Shown here piece by piece: positions 35,501 through 48,200 of a stretch of 64,000 bases of DNA. Below the pieces are notes generated by a model, which was not told the DNA's origin, made no database searches, and saw only the letters and a program-made list of their open reading frames with translations. The stretch's first letter is position 1; each line of letters opens with the position of its first letter. Origin of the DNA: Monomorium pharaonis (Eukaryota; Arthropoda; Insecta; Hymenoptera; Formicidae); contig NC_050477.1 in the NCBI RefSeq assembly GCF_013373865.1, forward strand, positions 1,694,763-1,758,762. Reading direction: 5' to 3'. The position numbers were made by a program, and so were the translations under genes.

Positions 35501-38500
35501 GAGTTCACGTTTTCAATGAAACGCCGGAAGTGCCGAAAGAGGAAGAGCCCGTACGTCGATCGTAAATGCTAAATACCGCGCGATTGCGTACCGATTCACC
35601 GCATTTTATAAATATTTACGATCCGCGTGTGGTGTGTTACGATTGTACGTTTGCAACATGAAGAGGGCTGAAAGATAGCGATATTAAAGAGGAGTATCAT
35701 CCGCCTTCGTGACCTTTTATCCAAAGTGCGTTTACATTAAATTGTTTTACGTCGTCGTAAAACGGCGAGAAAAATATTACCGTCCAAATTAAATTGACGT
35801 TCACACGGATACGTGCATTTAATCTCGTTGGAAGAGATCATCCTTTTTATAGATGTCACCGGTTTTTTCTCGTTTCCCATAAATTCGAAATTAATCATTG
35901 TGACTTGGACTTTCCCGGGAATTTTGAAATTATTTTCATAATCTTCGAATGTTACGGCACAAGAGTTCATCGACTCTTTTTTTTTCTAAATTCGGTCTTT
36001 TTCCCCGAAGCTATATTCTACCGTAAAATAGCTCGTTAAATGGCGTTCGTAGCGTATAATATCTCGTTAAATGATCGGTAATGCGCCGAGAATCGGCGAT
36101 AATTTATAATAATAAATAACGTATCGTCGCGTTTAGTCACTTTTCTCCTAATTTATAGGCGTAATAAATATACACACGTGGCATCGCGGGAGAGAGAGAA
36201 ACTAGGAGTCCTCGCGTATTAAAACCCGTAAGCTATGCTCGCCTCCACTTTCCAAAGGACGGGGAATACACGAATAAAGCCGCGCATTGAGCTTCCGGGA
36301 GAGATCGTGAATTTTTAATGTGTGCTCAAACAAACGAGACGTTGCACAATATGCAAATTTTACGTAATGGGGTACCCATTGACGGACGTGATAATAATAC
36401 GAGAATTATGCAACAGGTTGCATTGATCTCCGAACTGGGCGTGATTCAACAGTAAATCGCGCTTAATCTTTCACTGACAAACGACAGAGCAGAAAAAAAA
36501 GGGAAAGCTGGAGGAAAAGGGGGGAGAAACGCGTGCGTTCTTCGCGCACGCGAGGATGTTTAAAAATAGTTGCATGCAAAAAATAGGTTCAAGGCCCGCG
36601 TGGATCCGCGTGAATCGGGATGTGGTACACATTTTACGTGTGATTTCGTTGGTTTACGCACCCGGAATCGTCTGGTTCTACGCCCGCCGTACGAAAAAAA
36701 GCCGATCCTCCATCACTGAAGGAAGAAAAGATGCGACAATTTCTTATTCCTCGCGAGCTGGTCACTCGGCTGGTCATCCGCCTGGCGCATCATGGGAACG
36801 CGAGACCGCGATACGATGGGATTTTATATCACGAGGTACATTAGAGAAACCGGAGCGGGGAGTGGGGGAGAGGGTGAAATATTCGCACGGCGAGTTTATT
36901 GCGCGAGACGACTGGAGACGGTAGATCGCGAGGGAATACCGCGCGGACAGCTTTGCGAAATATCGAGGAAACGACAGGCACCCTCTTCTGCGCGCCGCGC
37001 CGGCGGAAATCTCTAGTTGTCGTCCGCCAATCGGACGATTCTCCGAAACGTTACGTCCCGTCGAATAAATTAGTCATCGTCCCCGGGACCGTCTAGGAAC
37101 CGTCTGAAATCTCTTCCCGGCACGTCGCGGAGCTGCTGCTGGACAGAGACTGCCTTTGAGTCTATCTTCTTTTTTTTTTTTTTATTGTTCCTTACGTCAA
37201 GTCCGTTCTGAAACGGTTCAGAGTTTTCGTCAAAGATCGCTTCTCTCGATTATCTTATGCAAGCCTGAATAAGAAATTCATTAAGATCCATCGAGATCCA
37301 TCAAGATGCATAAAGATCCTCTGTCAAGTTTTTTTTTTCTGCCTAGCACGACGCGGTGTACAAGATTGATTGCCACGATCGTGAGGTTTCGTTCTCGGCG
37401 GCGGCTATTCCGATCAAAAGGGGATCAAAACGGTCTTTATGAGAGGGAATCGTTGGTAACGGGTGAGCGTCACCAATTGCGTTCGGATCTTGTCGAGCCT
37501 TCTCCGCTCCAGGATCTTTCTCGCGGCCTCTTTCGAGACCCCTTGGGTTTTCTTTTTCCTTCCTGGGGTAGGGGAGGGAAATGAAATAGAAGAACTCGCT
37601 CCTCGCTCACTATCGCCTCGTAGCGATTCGGGTCATACTTTAATTTAGCCATGGCAAGGTTAGACTGATCAATCGGCCGTCTGTTTCAGAGACGTAGAAA
37701 TAGGAAGAAGAAGTGAGCGCCCGGTTAAGCCTTGATGTCTTTACTCTCGATAGCGAGAGCCAAGCCACTCGACCCAATTATATTCGACCCTGCTCGTCCA
37801 AGACGAGCTGAATCTCGGTCGTTATCTTCGATCGGCTCGCTCTCCTCATCATTTTCCGATAGCCGCTAATCCTTTTTATTGCCCCTCCTCGATCACGTTC
37901 CGTTGCCTGAATTGAAAATTATAAGTTTATCGTCCGGGTATTCCCCTCCGAGCTGAGCTCGTTACGAGTTCCCACAATTTTCGACTCCAGTTACGACGAG
38001 ATCTCCTCGACGTCTTTGCGCACAAAAAAAAATTATTACCAATTGAGGCAGAGAGAATCCGCAACGAGAGAGATATATATATATATATATATATCTCGTG
38101 TAAGAGAGTTTCGATGGATCTTGGACTTGGACGCGTTAGCGTTATAAGTGAGCGTAATGTACCAATTTAACGTATCTTTCGACACGTATGATATAATGCG
38201 ACCGCCAAGAGCGCGCGCGCACGCGTGACGAGAAATCCAAGATAATTTCTCATGGCTCTCGGTAATCATCGTGTATCTTTTTATTTGTTTAAATCTCAGT
38301 CACGACTCGTCACAATAACAGATTACGCTCTGTTAGTCAGAACCCGAGATCTCTGTTACAAAATACAAATCGTACGGATTTCTGCTGGCGAGGCGATTGA
38401 TGATAACGGACGGAACGATGTTTAACATGTTCGCGTCTCGTCGTTTAAACAAATACGGGAAAAGCTTGAGTACCTAACATAAAATCGTACTACAAGATCA

Positions 38501-39245
38501 AGAAGTATCTTTCTTTTATGCTAGCGAAAATATTTTAACGAATAAAGAATCTCACGTCTTTCATCATTTTAATTACATGTCAAAATTTTTTTCTTTTAAA
38601 TCCAGCTGTGATTTTATTGAAATCTGACGATGGATTCGTATCTCATAAAAATAATTTTGTTCAATAAAATGTTTAACTCTTTTTTTCTTGCGGATGCGAA
38701 TGGTAAAGGAACGATTCGTTCGGCGTGATTGCTTCTGCAATTATTTGCAACGTATTAATAAAGACTTCCTTGCACTTTTACATTTCACGAAAAAACTTGT
38801 GATATAATTTTGTAAATAATGTTTTAAGCCGCTAAGACGTTAGTGGCGTGTCGAAGCACCCGATTTACTGAGGAAATTCGATATTGTTTTTCGGCACGCG
38901 AAACGGCATCGTAAGAACGCAAGTTCGCAAGTTCTACTCGAGCCGGTACGACCAGTTTCGGATCGAGCCGGCGACCTTGACAGAAATGTGTAATATAATA
39001 GGCGGAATTAATTGGAGATATTTTGTCTGTGATGACATTTTGTGCGGCGGCCTTAACGAGGATCATCCTGTCGCGAAAAGACGAGCCGCCGTAGAGATGC
39101 CGAATTTGATTTGTGTGCCGATCGTAAAAACGACAATGGATACGTAATTAATTTATTTGTTTAATTATATATATATATTTATTTATTTATTTGTACACGA
39201 TGGCGTCCAAAAATTTTTGCTCGTCTAATTGTAAAAATTGATGAA

Positions 39246-39284
<39 letters not shown>

Positions 39285-42200
39285 CGGTTAAGATAAAAGG
39301 CGTTGAGATAAAGCACGACTGTTTTTTTAGATACCAGGCGTGAAATGTAAAATTAAAAGTTTAAAGAACCCGCGATACGTCGAATCGCAATCGCATATTC
39401 AAAGTGAGAAGGGAGTCGAACGTTTACACGTCTACGTCATTATCAATTCAATGTAATCAATTAAATACAAGAAAAAATATACAAATGATCCAAATTAGAG
39501 GAAATACGAAGGCCGTTTCTTTACTTTGCATTAAAATGATCTTCCTCGGGTCTTGAAGAGAAAATACGACCGCTCCCTCGGGGGGTGAACTGAAATTTAC
39601 GTTTGATATTAAAATATTCAGACGCGTTTCCCGCACCGAAATTACCGCGGTCTATTATTGTCTCTTCGTTCGGCGGGCGCGCGCTCCAGGACACGTTACC
39701 CGGCCAGGCACCTTTTATTATGATGTATTATGCCTCGCGTATTTAAGCGGAACCTAAATAAAGATAACTCTCCGGCCTGGCCTGGTATCCTAACCGCCTT
39801 TATAATTTAAGCCGACCGGCTCTGCGCCGTGCACCGGCGAAGTCGCTGTTATATGTCGCACACGTGGTGTCTCGCGTATTTCTTCTCCTTCTCGGTAGCG
39901 GTCTCGGCGGTCTCTCCCGCGGTATTTATTGGCCGATGGCCGCTGTGTTTTTTCAACTCTCCGTCGTCGCGACGCAGAGGTTTTTTGATGTTTTACCATA
40001 AACACGGAGCGACGAAGTCACGACGACGACGACGACGGCGGCGGGCAAACACGATGCAGGCACGCGCGCGCCATACGGAGGCGCGAAGGATGACGATGCA
40101 GGAGGATGCGGTCAGCGTTTTTATGGGGGTTTTTCGCTGTTGAGTACTCCGCCGTGGTACCCCGGGACTCGCGCGCTTCCTCTCGCGGGAGGGAGGACCC
40201 TCGCACGCGAGGGCAAAATTCACCTCGAAAATCACTGGATAATTTATTTAATTTCCTCCGCGGCTTCCGCGTTTCCTCCGCGGTCGAAGATCGAAGGGTC
40301 GAACCGCGATGTCAGAAATGAGAGAAAGTCACGTAAATTACCTCCTCCTTACTTTTTTTTTCTAATCTCTTCCAAACACATCATTCTCGCGAGAATCCTC
40401 CTCGCAAGGAGGACGTAGACATTTACGGCGATTACGGCAAAAGGATGTTATGCAAGGATCCGCCGTGGATGTATTTTTGGAGGTTTCGCATTATTAATTA
40501 ACGAGCCGGCATTTTCACCGAGCGAGCGTTGTGAATCGGCTCCTCCGCTCGTCGAAGAAAGGTCGATGAATCGCTTCTTCGGATAATCGCGAGGTCGTTA
40601 CCGGCCCGCGGTGGTCGTGTGGCTGGTCGATCGAAAAGGCAAAAAGGGAGATGAGAGAAAGGGTACAGGACGGAGGAGGAGGGTGGCGGAGTGAAAGAGA
40701 GAGAGAGAGACGCGGAGAGAAAAACGGCGCGCGTTTCTTCCAAGAGGGTTCTCGGTAATCCTCTCAAGTCGGTCTTTGTGCCGCGGAATAGAGAAGGCGC
40801 GCGGCGTATCTGCAAGAATGCAAATCGCAAACACAAGCGCGAATCGAGCGAGCGGAGCTGCGGACGCGAGGCTGCACACACGGTTGTTGCGGCGGCGGCG
40901 GCGGTTGGCGGTGGTGTGTCACGTAAAGTTTCATTCACGTTATCTGCACGGTCGCCGCGAGCAATCTCGTTGTAGGGATTGACGTTTCGCTCTTGCTCGC
41001 GGATAAACCCTGAATTAAAAAAGTTCAACGCTTCACGATTCAATGATCATTTTAAACTGGATCGCGCTGAGTCGCGCGAAGTGGAAAGGAGCGCCGCCTC
41101 GTCTTGCGCTCGATAATATTTTTATATGCAAATTGTTTGAATTCGAAATTTCTTTCTTTATTCTATATGAGAATATTATATATCAGGACTGAAGAAGATT
41201 CATATTTCTGAAGCTTTACGAGAGATTTCCTTCATCCACGTCGGATTTTTTGGTGTAAACAAAATGAGTTTTCATTCAGTTTCGGTCCCTCCCCAACCAG
41301 GATTATCGAAAGATTCGATTCGGAGCTTCGAGAAATTTAGCGCCATTTATATGCTAATTGGTTACCCTATCCTCGTTTTTATTGCTCGTTTAGCAGGAAA
41401 TCCGCGTTACATAATACACCGAGAGTAATTCGTATGCTGAAGAGCGTCCTTGCTCCCATACGTCTATTCTAGCAACGGAATGCGCACTTAACTGGATTAG
41501 TCAGCCTGAGAATGTAACTATAATAAAATTGGGGCCCCATAAGTCACAGGTATTTGAAATGGGCGAGGCCTGCTCGCTTCTCGCGCGGCACACGTGCGCG
41601 AGAGTATTCCGGTATTCCGAAAAAATAAATAAATCGGAGAGTTCATCTCTCCGTTAGAATGTTTAATCGAAGAAGTTAACGTATCGTTAGCTTGGCGGAT
41701 TAGGATAACAACGGGCGACGCTTCGTTTGTAAATAACGCTCTTCTAATAGCGTCTGTGTAAGTTGCCGCTGCTTTAAAATAAACGGGAGCCTCGAATCGT
41801 CTCTTATTTCACGTAAACGCGCAATGCGTAATAATCCGCGTCTGATTATAAAGAACGTCGCATTTATAAATAATCCCAATGTAATTTCGTCCAATCGTTA
41901 AGAAATGGTTTACCCGGATATTCTTGATGCGAGCCGCAACTAATTTTCCGACTCGAAAAGAGAAATTTTCTTAAAAAATGCAAAGCTTCAGTTTTATATC
42001 TATAAAAATTTAGTCAGATACAGTATGAAAATAATTATGAAGAATTATATCAGTTTAAGCATTCTACATAATTATTCTGATAGTTTAACGAAATTATTTT
42101 CAGATTCAAATAAATTTTTAGATACTTTAGCAACGCCGTTCTTTCCGCGAATTTGCAAAGTCTTCCTATGTCAGATTGTGTTAATTTTAGCGCATTATCA

Positions 42201-45200
42201 CTCGTTATAAATTATGTATGTACTTACTTCATGTATTCCGTTGTTATTTTCAGACTGGTCACATGAGGACGTCGATGGGCAGTTACTTCATTAAACCCAC
42301 GGAACATTGGCGCGAAGACGACAAGGATTCTCTCGGGTCTTCGTTACAGCATGCGATCTACCGCGTACCCACGGCCGCGACCAATTTGAACGATGACTTC
42401 GATGCTTCCGAAAATGGAGTTAAGAGTCGCAACTGTGGTGTGATAGGTAAATAAAAAATTCCACTTATCTCGATTTGATTTACGACATTACCAAACGAAT
42501 ACGGGAATATTTGGTATGTGGGGTAGTTCGTTAATGATACACAGCCAGGGAAAAGGGGGTCATTCCGCACAAGGAAACGAGTCGAAAGAGTGCAGAAGAA
42601 AATTAAGCCGAGTCGACTAATTTGTTCCAACGATGGCTATCAAAAAATCTTTAGACAGCACAAACAATTTATAACAAAAATTAAAATATTTTGAATATGT
42701 ATAAATATTTTTTATATATTCCTACGTCTAGAAAATTTTAATATTAAAGAGATTATAATAAATAATTAAATATACATATGTACATAAATAATTGAATTCT
42801 TAAAATATTTGTAACATATATTTTATATTGTAGTAATAATTTTTATATTTTTCTAAAATTTTTATAAACAATTTCTATAAAATCTTTACTACAAATTTTT
42901 TAAACATAAATTTGTAGAATACTTATGAATATTTATGATACATGTCTTGTGTCGTCTCTGGATAAAGTTTTATTGCACCAAATAAGGATCCTACTATTTC
43001 ATGTTCTTGAATAAATTAATTTTTTCTTTTTTGCTTTTTAACAGCTCGAGAGTTATTCGTCATTATCATTTATTTATATTATATTATATTTAAGATTTGA
43101 TATATATACAGTGATGATAAAATTACATTAATGTTTCCTATGTTCGTAAACATATCGTTAAAAAGGACTGACATAAAATATCAATAGCACATTAATACCG
43201 GTCGCAATGGTATGTTAATATTGGTACCAGCATACTGGTCGAAAGTAACGAGGGTGAAAATCGAAGAAATATTTATTTATTTTACCGCGCGCCGGTCACC
43301 ACAGTCTCGCCGCGATATTCCACGGTTATTCCTTGATATGAAACGCATGTTCACGTGCTTCACGAGGCTTCGGAGAAAAAGCGTCGCGTCTTTTTTCACT
43401 CAACGCATACTCGCACGACCACCTGTACCAAAACAGGTTCAGGCATTTACGTCTTCCCTCGGGCGGATTCTGATGTACCATCGAGACAGCTTGGCGACGC
43501 GCGCTTACTCTCTGCCCACAAAACGACGTTGTTGATACCGTCGAAATTTTCTCGTCTCTTTCTCTCTCTCTCTCTCTCTCTCTCGTCACGTCGATTGCAA
43601 CATCACGGGTTTCGTATATTTAAATAATGCCGCGACCTCGGATGATCTTACGTCTGTGCGACGATGATCGCTTGTTGACTCCGATGGCGAACGAGTAGCC
43701 TCGTGAATTCACTCCATTGGACACCGAATTAATCGACTCGATCATAATTGGCATTGTTCTTCGATGTCCATACAGATTACGACTCGGACGACGACATCCC
43801 CTCCCCGTTAACAGACGATAGTTCCGCTCGTAAAATTTACGTCGGGGAGCGTTCGCGGGAGCGTAGATCATTGACGCGGAAAACCGCATCGTTGGAGCGG
43901 TTTCCTAGAGAGGAGGAAGAGGAATATGAACGATTCACCGAGCTGACCGAGCATCGCCGGGATTTTTTTCAGAGATTGGATCATGATGACAGGTATAGGC
44001 ATTGCACATCACAAATATTTTGTACATATAGAGGTCCTGAGAGTGAATACATTTATTCACTTTCAAGACACTTTTAACAGCGCGTTTTATTTGTCGTACA
44101 ATTTAAAACGGATTTTAATTTGATGGAATTTTTGAAGTTGAATTACAGAAAGAAGTTTAAATATAAAATTACAATATATGTGTTATATTGTGTATAATAT
44201 GTTTAATTATATATTCAATTATTAAAATTTAAGAAGAACAACGACTTCTCTCGTAACTTTTTCGCGGAAGAGTCGGCTCCAATCCTCACGGGAACAACGC
44301 TGCGCTTTCTTCGTATATTCTGGGATGCCCTGTAAACGAATCTCTGTAGCGCGCGTCTCATGAATTCCAGGTATTACAGTGTGGATCGTGAACGCGGCTA
44401 TCAGAACGAAGAATACGCACAGGACTCGGAGATGGACACGGATCCCTTCGTGACATGGAGACCGCGGCGTGCCTTACCGCGTGAATATTTCATCGAGATC
44501 ATGGTGGTGGCTGATGCAAAAATGGTAGACTACCATGGCAGTGGCTTGGTCAGCTACATTCTCGTCCTGATGAGCACGGTGGGTATATATTTTGTTTGGA
44601 AGTAACTTAAAACGTTCGATTTCACATCAAAGTATTAAGGAGCGTCTTAAAAAGTTAAGGAAACAAACATTTTTGGAAATTAATTTCCACAAAAAATTTC
44701 TCATGAAAAATTGTGCACGGTATGCTGCGTATGTGTATTTATTTGTTTATATGCAGCATTTTAATTTTAATGATGATCTTTGAGGAATTGGGAATTTATT
44801 TTTCCATTACGAAAACAATTATGTGTATGTCGAAACAATTGTAGCTTTTGAATAATTTATTTAATAGTTTCTAATGAGCTAAACTTTAAGAGAAAAAAAA
44901 AGTATAGTGAAAGCATGTGGTGTGGTGTTCTTTATTAATTTCAAACAGACTTTAGTAAGATTTTAAAATCTAAAGCTATTTTTCTCTTGCAAAGTAACGT
45001 GACATTAAAAATTTGAATGGTGCAAATAAATGATAAATAAATCGTTTTGTAAACTTGATCAAAAAGTTGCGAAAGATCTCAAAGAGGCAATTTATGTTGT
45101 CACGATAACGATACGCGGACGTGGCGAGTTAAAAAAAAACACGCCCAAGAAAGAAGAGGAGGAAGCAGACAGAAGATTCGGTGTAATTCGACAATTAGCC

Positions 45201-48200
45201 TCGTCACGGCGGTCATTACCGAGAACGCTACGCCAGTTATGTATCCCACGCGAAGGCCACACCTTACCGAGGGGGGGCAACATCCTGCGAGGAGTTCGCT
45301 TTCACGAACCCACGCCTGTCGTCCGTTCGATGATTCAATCGCGTTTCTCAACAACAATCGATCGACTTTAAGATTCATGAATTCTTTATGAATGAAACAG
45401 AGAGAGAAAGAGAGCGCGGAGGAAAGATCGAAATAGATTCTTTGTTGTGCACGATTGTCCCAGAATAGATCAAATGTCTCTTTTAGCATAGAGATCCGTA
45501 CAGAACTTTTGCTCGAATAAGAATCATAGGGATTCACTCAATAAAACTGAGAAACAATCAATAATTAATTGGCTGCAACCGAATTACCGGATGTATTTTT
45601 ATCTGCTCCCCCCCCCCCCCCTGGAAGGATAGGTTTCACGGATCTACAAGGATCAGTCTATCGGCAATCCGGTGAGCATCGCAGTGATGAAGATCGTCAA
45701 AACGGAGGAAGTATTCGGTGTCAAGCATAGCGGAAGCGACGGAATCGCGGCGGCTGAAATGTTGAAACAATTCTGTCAGTGGCAGAAACGCAACAATCCT
45801 GACGAGCCCTCTTCGGAACATCACGACGCTGCGCTTCTATTAACCAGGTTTGTGTGAGAAAACTCTGTATTGTAAATATGCACGTTTTTCTAAAGTACGA
45901 AATTTCTAATCAAAGTCATTGTTTTGTACATATAAAGTGACAGTTTTCTAGTTGTAAGCTAAAATTAATTTTTTTTGTGAAACAAATTAAATTTTTAGAA
46001 TGCAATTAAATAACATCTACTTAAAGTTTATTCGTAACTTTATCATCTCTTTAATTTTAATATGAAAATAAATTAGAGCATAGTTAACAAGATTTTTAAC
46101 AAGATTTTTAATGACAAAAATAAATTATTGTAAAATAACATTGCGTGCACCATTTAGTTCTAAATTCATTAAATATAATTCAACGCATGAATCTGTTTGA
46201 AATAATTTTACATTCTTTTTACAAAAATAAGCTAAACTTGTAAATATTCATGCGTATGAGTACTTCGAACTAAACCGAGTACCTTCGGATCGCGATTATT
46301 AAGGAATCATTTTTTTCTAATTACTTATCTTAAACAATGTTCTTTTATACACTTATAAAAAACACTTATTCTCTTATTACACTTATAAATTTTGGCACAA
46401 AACGCAGAAGCAGTCGTTAGAAATTAGCATCGCAAAAGAGAGACTTCATCTTCTTACATATTTTTTTTTTAAGAAAGAGACTTCATCTTCTTACATTTTT
46501 TTTTTAAGTTTGAGACTTAGGATTATACGACACGTACAACTGAATACATGTACGAACTGAAAATAATTTTCAGAGAAAATCTGTGCCACAATCCGCGCCA
46601 AAAGCGTTGCGATACTTTGGGCTTGGCCGAGCTGGGTAGAATGTGCTCGCCCGGAGCTTCGTGCGCTATCGTGCAGGATAATGGATTAGCCGCGGCGTTT
46701 ACCATCGCGCACGAGATTGGTCACGTGTAAGTGTATTATCGGTTATAAATGCGTGCGACCTGTATACGAAATGCGTTCTTCAAAATTTATATGTTGTATT
46801 ATTTATGAGATGATCTATAAATCCTTCCTATAAGAGATACGTAATATCTTCCTCGCTGGACTGCTGCACCGTGCTATATATACTCGCCACGATGTGCTAC
46901 CGCATCTTTCCCGAGACAGCACATACCAAAACATTTATTATACATATTTTGAATATTTATTTTTAAAAATTATAATGATTAAAGGATGTTATTTTAGAAT
47001 ATTAGAGTATTAAAGAATATCTTTTATTTATAATATATAAATATCTATATTATATGTATAAATATTTATTATATAATCTTTTTGATACTTACATAAGAAT
47101 ATATGCAAATTTGTTTAAACAGTTCAATCTTTCTAGTAAATGTTTTAAAATATTTTGTGCCGCCTACAAGTTGCCGCTTGAATCTCTGATTTTATAATTC
47201 TGTTCATTTCCCTTTTTTTTACGCTAGACCACGCGTGCGTGTTATTACTATTATTCTTCTTTAAATATTCATGTCACTCAAGGGAAATATCCGAAATGTA
47301 TTACAGACTTAACATGCCGCACGACGACGACGCCAAGTGCGCGGGTTTCAGGAACCGCTCGGGCGTGCACAACGTGATGTCCCGTATGCTGGACGATAAT
47401 ACTTTTCCCTGGGAGTGGTCCAAGTGTTCTCGACACTATGTCACCGAATTTCTCGAGTGAGTCAGAGTCATTAATTGACAAATGACTGGGTTATAAACGA
47501 TGTGCCGGGGAGCATTCTGGAAAGAGATCGTTACCAATTGACTCGTGACCTCCGCTTGGAACAGTACGCAATGCGATGTCAGGTTTTGTCTGTTGACCGC
47601 GTTGATTTGCCTTTCTGTTCGTATGTTGTAACTCGTGGGAGATAAGAGATTTATTAAGTTGATTTTTAAATAACTTTTTTCTATTACTTTAGCATTTTTA
47701 ACTTTTAAACGTATTAAAAATAATCCAGATAAATAATTATATTTAATTTGAAAGAGTTTTTTTGCGTTTATAAGAGCTTCTTAAAATAAAGTCTATACTT
47801 ATACTTAACAAAAGACACTTCGTATGTGTCCCCAAGTTAATGAAACGTTTAATAAGCTTAATCGAGTTAAATGGCTGTGCTGTTCCTCTTATAGAAATAA
47901 TTTAATTATACCGAGCGCTATTAATTAAATAAGATAATTTAAGGTTTTGTTTTAAATTTAACACACTCTAAAATTGCATTTTGAATTGGGATTCAAGTGC
48001 ACGAATAGAAAAGCTGAGAATAAACCGTTTGCGTCAAACGGTTGCTCCGATTTCCAGGAAACGAATGTCGGCTAGACAAATTCATTTCGATCAAGAAAGG
48101 CAATGTCGTGAGTTTTTCTGTGACACCGAAGAAGTCGAAACGAGTCATCGCCGACCGTCCGCTTAGAGAAATCCGGTTTAACGAGATTCTAAGCGACCGA

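Larger units (their letters stand above)
34988..42253 (+). other. ADAMTS intron 4 (7.3 kb)
   Basis: No exon was recognised. Contents: G-runs near 35233, a TA palindrome flanked by GAGA/TCTC (about 38066-38099), a (CT)15 tract (39250-39280), a CGA trinucleotide run (about 40020-40040), a GA tract (40695-40710), a GGC run near 40890-40905, and MITE copy C (41951-42149) just before exon 5. CpG-rich patches occur at about 36.2-38.0 and 39.6-41.1 kb. Confidence 0.55.

Noticed and set aside
40498..41043. 181-codon - strand open frame in ADAMTS intron 4
   Set aside because: GC-rich, low-complexity (Arg/Ser/Pro and Ala runs) with overlapping frames on the other strand; no family resemblance.
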